A DNA stretch of 64,000 nt from Siderastrea radians. Taxonomy: Eukaryota > Cnidaria > Anthozoa > Scleractinia > Rhizangiidae. Shown here piece by piece: positions 32,842 to 43,600 of the stretch (the stretch's first letter is position 1; every line of letters starts with the position of its first letter). The stretch is from contig CAXHKT010000125.1 of NCBI GenBank assembly GCA_964017195.1, positions 1-64,000 of the forward strand. Reading direction: 5' to 3'. The notes beneath the pieces were generated by a model. The model saw only the letters and a program-made list of their open reading frames with translations, searched no databases and had not been told where the DNA came from. The position numbers and the translations under genes are program-made.

Positions 32842-33154
32842 CTCTGTTGTTTGTGCGCTTCATGTAGAACCGGTGATAATCCGGCATGAAGTCTTCTGGC
32901 CTGGCTTCTTTGGTTCTTGAGTTCAGCTCGCAGATGTTCCGACCAATGATGACGTTGTAACTTTGGCATATGTCCTCTTGCTCACATCTCATATAACATT
33001 CCCCCGAGAATCCAGCCTGAACCGTCTTAAACGTGTGTCCTTTGAGATACATGCCATACACGGAGGTTTCCGCTGGATGACATTGGTCAGCAGCTTCATG
33101 AAGAACAATTCGGCACATCAGAAACGCAACTGACAACCAAATCCGTGGATTCAT
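32842..33154 (-). CDS. First exon of a secreted PAN/apple-type protein
   Basis: The exon starts at the ATG on 33154 and ends at a donor CAGAG|GTAAAT, leaving in phase 1. MNPRIWLSVAFLMCRIVLHE is a good signal peptide. After it, Cys residues spaced as CYMRCEQEDICQSYNV and CELNSRT, with a closing YHRFYMKR, have the look of a PAN/apple fold seen at the start of many coral secreted proteins. Such domains bind proteins or sugars. Two in-frame ATGs further upstream are less likely starts because they precede the signal peptide. No downstream exon was found on this strand before the minisatellite, so the rest of the gene is unknown or lost. Confidence 0.65.
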
Positions 33155-33282
33155 CTTCTTCAACAAGATCTGATCGTTTTGGGGACCAAACAAAATGCCC
33201 TGTAAATATTGTGAGAATCGTTTATTAAGGCTTTGTTATTTTCAGCTTGTTTTGAAAGTGTTTTTTTTTTCTTGCAATGCGT

Positions 33283-33321
<39 letters not shown>

Positions 33322-33643
33322 ATATTACTTACTATACAAAGCTAAAACTGTTTACAACAGAATACTTACAGTATGGTACCTATGCTACAAGATATTATTA
33401 TTATATAAGATATTATTATAACTTAGCACGCGGTACAAACGTCAACAATGCTTACAAAATTAACGAAACATTTTAACAGACTAAAGCTACGATTACAGAC
33501 TGATGCTGTACACTACATATACATAATAAGGCTACATTACTTGTGCGATACTGCGATACTGAAATAAGCAAATGACAGAAAAAAATAGAAAGAAATAAAG
33601 AAGAAAAAAAATTAACAAGACGGATAGCCAAACAAAAGGAGGC

Positions 33644-35337
33644 TCAAATACTTATTTGTGATTTGGATTTATGTTTTTCAATTTCAAGGTGGCTTTTAAG
33701 TATAGCAAAAAAAGCTTCCCAGATATAATCCTCTTCTCTTCGTGACGCAGTATAAATATAATATTTGGCGATGATTAAACAGAGGTTCAAACCAAGGCGA
33801 CGAGGAAGATCTTGAGTGAATCCATAGATTATATTCTGTTCTGATAGGTTGATAGAGTCTGAGTGCTTTCTGTTCCACCAGAGAGCAAACTGGGTCCAAA
33901 AGGTTTGTACAAAAGAGCATGTTACAAAAAGGTGTATCAAGGTTTGTTTCTCGTTGCAAAGATGGCATTTCTCGTGTTGAATAAGTGAGTCCCTAAAAAG
34001 AGTGGCATTAGTGGGTAAAATGTGATGGATAATCTTGAACTGTAAAATAGTGAGTCTGATGTCTTTAGTGACTTTAAAGGGAATGCTATACGTAAGTCGT
34101 ATTGTTTCTTCATCGAAATTAGCCTATGTCATCCTCTTTTCAGCCGTGGGTTTTTCAGATTTCATTTTTACGAACATCTGGCTCGCAACTTTGCAAGAAA
34201 TTTTATTTAGTGATAACTTAGTTGTGCCGTGAATTAAAGAGTTTGTTATAAGTTCGCCTTTTTCTTTTAAATGATTGATCCATTTTTTAGGGATTGCGTG
34301 GCAAAGGCCATAATACTTTAAAAAGTTAGTCTTTATCTGAAACGTAGATGCAAAATCGTTAAAGGTTAAGAAAGAGTCCTCTTTGAAGATGTCACCGATT
34401 TTAGTGACACCAGCTTCATGCCACTGTTTATAGTAAACTGAGGATCCGTCAATTGTAATGAACCTGTTATTCCATATGATTTCCTCTAGTATTTTGCTCT
34501 TTGGATTCGGGAGTAGAAACAGTTAGTTTAGCGTTGTGCGGACTATCATTTAATCGCTTAATCCATGTGACTTTGAGAGAATTGTTAATGATATCAAAGT
34601 CAGGCATATTAAGACCTCCTTTCTCCTTTGGACCTATCATAGCAGTATGTTTGATTTTCGCTGTTTTTCTCCAGATGAAAGATTTGATAGTCTGATTAAC
34701 CGTTTTGACAAAAGAATGTGGAAACGATAGCATAGAAGTGTTGTAGATAAGTTTTGACAGCGCAAGAGTTTTTAGAATGGTTATACGACCGTATAACGAG
34801 AGGTTCCTTGGATACCATATGTTTAGTAGATTTTTCATGGAAGTGAGCTTTTGTTCGAAATTTTTTTGATGGGAGACTTCGTCGCTATACGTGAAGTGAA
34901 TTCCGAGTGCGAAAACTGGTTCCGATGGCCATGCAATGTCAAAGTGTTTAGTCTTTTTATTTCGATTCGCGCCTAACCACATTCCTTCAGTTTTGGTTGT
35001 GTTTATTTCGAGACCAGAACACTTCTGGAAGGCGTGAAGCAATTTGAAGAGATTTCCAGCTGACTGAAGGTCAGCAACAAAGGCGGTTGTGTCGTCTGCG
35101 TACTGTGAAACTTTAAATTCTTTGTCAAAAACTATAATTCCATTAATGGTTTTGTCTTGTCGAATTGCATTAGCTAATATTTCTGCGCAAAGTACAAAAA
35201 GTGCGCCGGAAAGCGGGCATCCCTGCCGTACGCCACGTTCGATTTTGAAGAACTCGGAGGCATATCCGTTGTTCATGACACAACTGGAACAGTTTGTGTA
35301 AAAGGTTTTAATCCATTGTTGAATTTTAGGACCGAAA
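33644..35337 (-). pseudogene. LINE ORF2, C-terminal half (RT palm to zinc finger)
   Basis: Read right to left, this continues the RT from the insertion point: RGVRQGCPLSGALF (RT block 4) and QYADDTTAFV, the YADD catalytic box. The thumb follows, and a CHLC...HLFVTC zinc finger (zf-RVT type, about 33900-33960) sits near the end. The frame changes near 34500 and a TAG lies at 34124-34126. The coding end at 33644 is followed by about 320 bp of 3' UTR and the poly-A tail. It is the missing half of the ORF2 at 46455-48287. Confidence 0.85.
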
Positions 35338-35341
35338 TTAA

Positions 35342-36812
35342 GAGCGAATGTTACCAACGGTCAAACATTTGGTGGCAACAGGTCAAAAATCAATTCCGCT
35401 CATATTCTTATGTTAGGTAGACCTTAATGTGAAACAAATCACTGCATAGTTCGTTTGGCTGAATATCGATTTATCTTCAAGAAAATCGATATTAACGGAA
35501 TTCACTCAAAATGCCGCTTTTGAAGCTCAAAATTTAAGGCAAATCTCGAAGCTTTGCGTGACAAAATGAAGCACTCCACAGCAATAAAAATTAACCAAAC
35601 TTGTAGAACGATGTTTAAATATATGTCAAAAGCAATTTCAGCAATTTCTGCTCATTTATTTACGAGCTCTAATTAAATTCATCCGACATACTTTTGACTA
35701 GATAAAAAGTATGTCAAGTTTAACCCCTAAAAAAAGTGTGTGGTACCGAATATTATTCGTCAAGAATCTGGATTTCAAGAGGAGAAGGGATGTTCTTTTG
35801 CCTCCTAAAAGGATTTTTTGGGGAAATTCATTGACGCGATGTTATAGAAGTTTAAAGTTGGACAAAATGCGTCGATTCAAGTGATCAGAAAAGTCAGCCT
35901 AATTAACTCAGTGTACACATACACAAACAACTTCACGTTTACCACAGGTTTTGATTAGCAAACAACCGATTTTAACACAAAATCCTCTAACCTTCACGTT
36001 GCTGTATCACAGATGAGAGCTGTGGTCCTTGTTCATGATAAAATTCAAGCAAACTGCAAGGAAACTTGACAGTATATCGCAACTTGCCATGCCGTTTCAC
36101 CGAACATACGCCGTTTTTGATGTGAGGATTCTCTTTTCCTATTTTCGTTGGAAAGCAGGCTTAAGGTGTTGTACATAAGATGTTTTTCCTTTGAAACTAG
36201 CTCTGAACTGAACAGCGAAACAAGAAGTCGTTAATACAAAAACATCTGTTACGTGCTTTGGGTGATGCCGCTAATTAATTTAGAACGAGTTTTAGTGAAA
36301 TCGACTACTGCATGCATGTACCGCGGTAACGAAATTTTGGGTGCATCCGGTGACTTTGGGGAATAAGGTTTCATTTTTTTTTTTGAAATAAGCTAATTCT
36401 GTCTTCCTACGTTTACTACTTTAATGACTGAGCGAAGATTCTCAGTAGATTGGGTTCGATGAGGACTTTAAAATCTGTGCAACTGAAAAAAGCGCACCTT
36501 GGTTGCGTGACATACCCTAGACTGAGCTTTTACCTGATGGGTAGGGCAAAGGGGGTTTTAAAAATATATTCTCTGTTGGTTTTCCAAGAAATCGCACAGT
36601 TAATGAACGCTATATTATGTACTATGGCTAGATTAAAATACAAAGTCAGGCATAAAAATTTCTTGTTCGGTCTTAAAATTCTTTTCTCGTTTTGTTGGGG
36701 TGAGGGTGGGGAGGGGCTTGTGCTATAGGTTTCGGGGAAAGAAGTTTTAGAGAACACTGAATCGACTTATTGTATCGATTCCTGGCATTCAAAGACTTTC
36801 AAATAAGGCAGT
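35342..36812 (+). repeat. Left long inverted repeat of the TTAA element
   Basis: Matches 39050-40440 plus 46358-46450 in reverse complement, with many substitutions and small indels. Landmarks are CATGCATGTACCGCGGTAAC (36310) against its counterpart near 39540, and GCATTCAAAGACTTTCAAAT at the inner edge. It contains a single AATGT at 35426-35430 where the other arm has the BEL insertion. Confidence 0.85.
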
Positions 36813-37349
36813 GATGATACGTTAAACCTCCTTTTTATTTTTACCTGGTTCTTGTTCGTATTTACGTGCTAGTGTACATTAAATGCTCAAACACTTATTT
36901 ACGGAGAATAGACATTAATAAAAAATCAAAACTCGTACTTGTTCTCAGGGAATAAATTTAATGATCTGCAAGATTGTTAAGAGCTTTGTCCTGTGGCAGA
37001 AAATGCAACCCACTACGGGCTTAACTTGGATGACTTTTTATGAGTCTTGCGTTTTCCGCTTTCGATGCTCAACAGGCACCAACGAAAAACGACTCTGCTC
37101 GACTGACACTGTAGTGCGTGCAGTCTTTTTTTAAAGCTTCCAACAGTGAAGAAAACTACAAAACGGTTAACAGGGGTTCAACGTTCTATTCAACACCGAT
37201 CAACGCTGTTGAATTTTAAAAACAAGTTTGGCCTTCCAGCTTAATGATGTTTCACAATTTTGCCGACTTTTCTTTTGTTCTCAGGTGTGCTACCCTGTGC
37301 AATGATGTTCTGTAATATTGATTCAACTTTTTCTATGTTCTCAGTACCT

Positions 37350-37695
37350 CAGTTCCATCTTTCCTAACATTTTGTCAGCATAAACGGCAATATTTTGAGC
37401 TTCTTGCAAAAGAAATCAAATTTCTTCTCACTGGACAATTCGCACAATGGCGTGGACATGGCAAAAGCTACTGTGTTGGGGTGCGACGTTTTATGTTTGA
37501 AGCGTGGCAATTTCTTCTTGCTCACCGTGCACGCCTCCCCGACACAGTAGATTTTGTCTTGTACGAATTATTTAGCATATTTGTATATATTTGTGCGCAG
37601 AGGTCAGCGGTCGAATACCGACATTTGATTTCTTATACAAGAAGCTCAAAATATTGCCGTTTATGCTGACAAAATGTTTGGAAAGATGGAACTTT
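37350..37695. repeat. Foldback element inside the TTAA element
   Basis: TCCATCTTTCC at about 37350 pairs with GGAAAGATGGA at about 37679. Between them arms of about 68 bases pair almost perfectly, including CAGCATAAACGGCAATATTT and its reverse complement. A second, inner pair lies within the loop (CTACTGTGTTGGGG / CCCCGACACAGTAG). It has no coding sense. Confidence 0.8.
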
Positions 37696-37844
37696 TCCGG
37701 CTTATAGTTGTTTTTCGACTATGGATTCATTCAGGTTTGAGGAAATTGTGAGTAGAAATGGCGCATTTCAAGAAACATAGCTCATTTAGCGAAAAGAGGT
37801 ATGCTTTGAAATGGCAGATCAGTGTGCAACCTTTGCATAATATT

Positions 37845-38725
37845 AATATATAGATTTAGCCAAGCCTAAAAGCGGAGCCCCCCTTTTTGTTTTGTCTGTT
37901 TTTTGCTTTTGTTTTTTGTTTTGTTTTTGCTGGCAGTTATTAATTTGTGAAAATACTCTCATCCAAGTCGTTTTATTAAAAAAAAAACAAAGAAAAAAAA
38001 AAGAAAAAACATTCTTGCTCCCGCAGAGCGTCGAACCCCGGCTCGTCGACGTGAAATGCCGGTAACTAGGCCACTAGGCCATGGGCGTTTGACATTGTTT
38101 TTGAAGTTAATTTTAATACTTATTTCTTTCTTCGTGACAAGTTGCCTATCAGCATGAAAATGCTGGTGTTTTTCCTGGCAAAATGTGTTCGAAACGCCGT
38201 AAATACCATGGTTGTGAACAGAAAAAACCAAAAAGCACTAGCTCTGCTATATTTGGCGTCGAAACCGCTGCGAAAAGCTGCGAACTCAAGCGGTGTGCCG
38301 ACCGAGTTTGAACAGAACCGACGAGGCAAATTTGAACTTTTTGCCGGAACTTTATCGCCGAATTTCATTCGCCTAGATTGGACTTTTCCCCTTCCACCAA
38401 AAAGACAACTGAGTGTTCTTTTGAACTTTTTTTTGCCACTAACAAATTTGTTTTTGACTTTTGTTGTCTTTGCTTGTTTTGCTGCAACGCGGGTCAACAT
38501 GCGATTTCGCGCCGAAAACACACGGGATTCAGCACAGGATTCTATCCAGTGTAGGAAGTGTATTGGTATCCCTGTGGTGCGGACGGACGGACGGATGTAC
38601 GGACGGACGGTCACGTGACTACTACGTCACTACCAAAATTTTTTGGCTTGATAGATTACCAAATTTCCTTAGCAATGGAGCTCCGCTGACGCGCTAGCGC
38701 GCTGGCTCCGCTATAATACTAATTG
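37845..38725 (-). repeat. Interspersed repeat with a tRNA-like head (SINE candidate)
   Basis: Bounded roughly by TAGATTTAGCCAAGCC on the left and GCTCCGCTATAATACTA on the right, with a (GGAC)n tract at 38581-38609. The tRNA-like segment lies at 38017-38088. The minus-strand ORFs across it have no recognisable domain. The edges are approximate. Confidence 0.4.
38017..38088 (-). repeat. tRNA-derived segment (tRNA-Glu-like)
   Basis: On the minus strand there is an A-box-like TGGCCTAGTGGCC near the start, a TTTCAC where the anticodon loop would fall (TTC, Glu), and a B-box-like GGGTTCGACGC. The stems pair poorly, so it is not a functional tRNA. An A- and T-rich run follows, as in SINEs. Confidence 0.55.
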
Positions 38726-40440
38726 GGAGCAAAAATTAGAAAGACGCTTATTCTCGCTCAAAACGCTTCAAATCACCCTAAAAAGCCGTTAAATAGCAAT
38801 TAATGCAACACATTAATACAACAGAAACAATTATGAACTATTTCGCATTTATGGTATTTAGAGCGTCTTAGTTGCATTTTCCATACAAACTCTTATATTT
38901 TGCCGACTTATAAAATATGCAAAAATTAACAGGTTATCGTATGCGCTCCTCTCAGAGTGAGCTTGGGTGACCTGTGGTTTTACTTCTGCATAATTGGTAC
39001 ATTAAAGGTGGGGTTAGGTGAGTTCTGAAACAACAGATGGTAAAGCTCCGCTTTATTTGAAAATCCTTTAATGCCAAGAATCGTTTACTTATACTATTAC
39101 TTTTACCCGGGCACTTACAATCAGTCGATTTAGTATTCTTTCAACGTCTTTTCAAACACCTTTAGCCCAAACCCTCCCCACCCTAAACAAAAAGAAAGAA
39201 AACATTCTCAGACTGAAAAGGAGATTTTCATGTCCAAATTTGTATTTTAATCCAGCCATAGTTCATTAACTGTGCTACCTCTTGGAAAACCAACAGAGAA
39301 TATATATTTTAAATCCCTTCGCCCTGCCCACCAGGAAAAAGCTCTCGGGTTAATGTCACGCAACCAACGTACGTTTTTTCAGTTTCACACCTTTTTAAGT
39401 GCTCATCTTAAACCAATCTACTGAGAATCTCCGCTCAGTCCTTAAATTAATAAACTTAGGATGGCAAGAATAATTTATTTGAAAAAACAATTTAACCTTA
39501 TTCCGCAAAGTCACCGGATGCACCCAAAATTTCCTTACCACGGTACATGCATGCAGTTGTCGATTTCACTAAAACTCGTTCTGACTAAATTAATTAGCGG
39601 CATCACCCAAAGCGCGTAACAGATGTTTTTGCCTTAACGACTTCTTGTTTCGCTGTTCAGTTCAGAGCTAGTTTCAAAGGAAAGGCATCTTTTGTACAAC
39701 ACTTTAAGCCTGTTTTCTAACGAAAATAGGAAAAGAGAATCCTCACATCAAAAACGGCGGATGTTTGGTGATACGGCATGGCAAGTTGCGATATCCTGTC
39801 AAGTTTCCTTGCAGTTTGCTTGAATTTTATCATGAACAAGGACCACAGCTCTCATCTGTGATACAGCAACGTGAAGGTTAGAGGATTTTGTTTTAAAATC
39901 GGTTGTTTGCTGATCAAAACCTGCGGTAAACGTGAAGTTGTTTGTGTATGTGTACACTGAGTTAATTAGGCTGACTTTCTGATCGCTTGAATCGACGCAT
40001 TTTGTCCAACTTTAAAATTCTATAACATCGCGTCAATGAATTTCCCCAAAAAATCCTTTTAGGAGGCAAAAGAACATCCCTTCTTCTCTTGAAATCCAGA
40101 TTCTTGACGAACAATATTCGGTACCACATACTTTTTTCAGGGGTTAAACTTGATATACTTTTTATCTAGTCAAAAGTATGTCGGATAAATTTAATTAGAG
40201 CTCGTAAATAAATGAGCAGAAATTGCTGAAATTGCTTTTGACATATGTTTAAACATCGTTCTACAAGTCTGGTTAATTTTTATTGCTGTGGAGTGCTTCA
40301 TTTTGTCACGCAAAGCTTCGAGATTTGCCTCAAATTTGAGCTTCAAAAACGGTCTTTTGAGCGAATTCCGTTAATATCGATTTTCTTGAAAACAAATCGA
40401 TATTCAGCCAAACGAACTATGCAGTGATTTGTTTCACATT

Positions 40441-40668
40441 TGTCACGGATTATTTTGTTTGCAGTGTGACATTTTTGGAACGTGACATTTTTAACACGTG
40501 AACAGATCACGTGATCACGTGAACATTGGTGAATTTTGAACTTGATGACTTTTCGCTTTGCTTTTTTTGTACAAAACATGTGTTAGAGAACGGTTTTGAA
40601 ACCCGTTAGTTGCTGGAATCAGTGTTTTTAGATTTGAAAATTAAAGGAGAGTGATAAAATTCAAGACA
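40441..40668 (+). repeat. BEL 2 5' LTR
   Basis: Starts TGTCACGGATT, ends ATTCAAGACA. It contains GATCACGTGATCACGTGA, a palindromic pair of CACGTG boxes. I see no difference from 46125-46352. Confidence 0.95.
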
Positions 40669-40670
40669 AG

Positions 40671-40687
40671 TGGTCCTTCGAGCCGGA
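40671..40687 (+). promoter_or_regulatory. Primer-binding site complementary to tRNA-Tyr
   Basis: TGGTCCTTCGAGCCGGA starts 2 bases after the LTR. It complements the CCA end and acceptor stem of animal tRNA-Tyr (3' ...CGAAGGA plus CCA), so minus-strand synthesis is probably primed by that tRNA. Confidence 0.8.
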
Positions 40688-40697
40688 TGCGATCGAC

Positions 40698-43600
40698 ATG
40701 CCGGGAAAATTGACAAAAAAATAAGAAGATTCGCGAAGCACACAGAGAACATGCCAAGAAAGTGCTTGCAGCCGTGGACGAAGCTTTAAGCGAATTTGAT
40801 GGTTCAGTTGTCGCAAAGGACAAGGTTACACGGATTATCATTACGCTCAACGATAAATTAGCGACCTTAAAATCACTGGATGAGTCAATTCTGGCCGCAG
40901 TAGAGGAGCCGAACATCGTAACTGAAGTAGAAGAATCGGAGGAATTTCGCGCCCAAATCCACGCCGCTCTGGTAAAATTACAACGATGCCAAACCAGCGA
41001 AAACGAATCTACCGTTCCGCTCCAGAGTAATCCAGGTGTTTCAACTCAACCTGTGAACGCGAAGTTACCGGAATTACAAATCAAGAAGTTTACTGGCGAT
41101 CCGAAAGAATGGCAGTCCTTTTGGGACTCGTTCAGTTCAGCCGTGCACACAAACAAAGCGCTCAAGAATGTCGACAAATTGAACTACTTGAAGAGCTTGC
41201 TTGAGGGTGCAGCCTTATCCGCTATAACAGGACTGGCATTGACAGAGCCTAATTACGCGAATGCTGTTGATATCCTGAAGGAGAGATTTGGAAACAAACA
41301 GCTCATCATCAGTTCTCACATGGAAGCTCTTTTGAAGTTGAAACCGGTGACGGCATTGTCAGACATCAAGGGTATGCGAGCTGTGCTTGATAAGGTGGAA
41401 ATCGAAGTGAGGGGACTGCAGGCCCTTGGAATCGAATCGGATCAATATGGTGCCTTACTGATACCGATTTTCATGGAAAAATTACCAGATGAGTTACGAT
41501 TGATAGTAAGTCGGGAACACAAGGATGACTGGAAGCTCGACTCTGTACTTCAGGCCGTAAAATCCGAAGTGGAAGCCCGTGAGCGCTGTAACATTCGCCC
41601 ATCTACTGAAAGGCCGCCTGTTAAGAAACCCTACCCAACTGGGAGTGCATTATTGAGCGGAAACCGAGGGGAGTTTAACTGTTTGTTTTGCAAGGGAGCC
41701 CACCGAGCGTCTGATTGCCGTGTTGTGACAAATGTTGACCAAAGGAAGGATATTCTGAAGAAACAAGGGAGATGTTTCATTTGTTTGCGCCGCGGAGGAC
41801 ACATGGCCCGCAATTGTGACTCAAAAATTCAGTGTTTTGGATGCCATGGCCGTCATCACTTGGCTGTTTGTGATGGTGGGAAATCACATGTCAGTGGCAA
41901 TTCTGCAATGGAGGGTGCATGTAATTTGCCTGAAATGTCCACACCTGCAATGCATGTCAGCTCAGGAATGCATGTGTTTCTTCAAACTGCGCAAGTTGTT
42001 GTATCAAGGCCAGGAATGGGATCCGCCCACAGTTTAAAGGTTCGTGCTATTTTTGACACTGGGGCTCAGAGGCCGTACGTTTCCCAGGGAGTTGTGGATT
42101 CATTGAAACTTGAGACTATCAAGACAGAGACCCTAAGGATTGCAACATTTGGTAACCAGGACCAGCAGTTACAAGCAGTTAATCTCATTGAACTAGCCTT
42201 AACTAAGCCAGAGACAGGCTTTGAAATGACTTTGAATGCTTTCTCAGTTCCACGTATTTGTACTGACTTACAAGGCCAAGACCTTCACTGGGTAAAGGAG
42301 AGCTATCCACGCTTGCAGGACATTGATTTCGCTGACACTTGCTCTGATGGTGGTCCAATGCAGATTGATTTGTTAATTGGTTCAGACTACATCTGGAATT
42401 TCTTCGATGGCAAGACAATACGGGGGGAGGAGTCAGGTCAAGGTGGTCCCGTCGCTGTCTCAACGAAAGTGGGATGGGTGTTGTCCGGCCCGGTTGAAAA
42501 CCTTCCCCAGGAGAGGCTGTCAAGCATACAGTTTTCGTCAACTCATGTATTGAGAATAGATTCGAGAGAAACCGAAGATACCCTGCGGACGGATCTGCAG
42601 CGACTATGGGACTTGGATTCTGTTGGCATCCGAGATCGAGATACAGTCCATGAAGCTTTCGAGAAGAATTTAAGTTTTGAAGACAGCAAGTATTCAGTGC
42701 ACTTACCGTGGAAGGAGCACCACAAGTTGCTTCCCGATAACTTTGAGAACAGTGTAGCGCGATTGAGCTCACAATTGAAACGCCTTAGGAGAGAACCAGA
42801 CATCTTAAGAGAATACGATGCCATTATTCAGGATCAGTTGCAGAGTGGGATAATTGAAAGAGTGGACCGTACAAAATGTCCAGATGTTGGAAAGGTTCAT
42901 TATTTACCTCACCATGGGGTGGTGCGTAGGGACGCCCTGACAACCAAGTTGCGTGTTGTGTTTGATGCCTCGTCAAAGGCCACCATTGATAGCCCAAGTC
43001 TAAATGACTGTCTTTATTCAGGGCCAGCCTTTACCCCTACGATTTTCAAGATACTCCTGCGGTTCAGGGAGAAAAGGATTGCACTAGTAGCGGACATTGA
43101 GAAAGCCTTTCTCAACATCAGAGTTAGTGATCAAGATCGTGACGTCCTTCGATTTCTTTGGGTTGACAGTTTAGAACGAGATGATCCAGGATTGGTGCTG
43201 TACAGGTTTTGCCGTGTTGTGTTCGGTGTCAATGCAAGCCCTTTCCTTCTAAATGCCACGCTGAAACACCACATCAGTCAGTACCAGGCAGATCCAGAGT
43301 TTGTTGAGAACTTGTTGAACTCATTCTATGTGGATGACCTAGTATCGGGAGAGAAAAATCTTGAGAAATGTCTGTCGCTTTACCAGAAATCAAAGAAGTG
43401 TCTATCAGAAGGTGGATTTAACTTGAGAAAGTGGATCTCTAATTCACCTCAGCTGCTTGAATTGATTTGTGAAGATCAGACCAGAATTGACGAGAATTCC
43501 CCCGTAATGGAAGACACAGAGTCTTATGCAAAAACCACCATGGGACACTTGGAGAAACTCGACATGAAGAATGAACATAAGGTTCTGGGACTTAATTGGG

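Noticed and set aside
38017..38088. Functional tRNA-Glu gene
   Set aside because: Acceptor and D stems do not pair and the segment lies in a longer repeat; a SINE head is more likely.
35342..40440. Large genomic palindrome from an inverted duplication of host DNA
   Set aside because: TTAA at both outer edges and exact repair of the LINE frame on removal show that the arms are terminal repeats of one inserted element.
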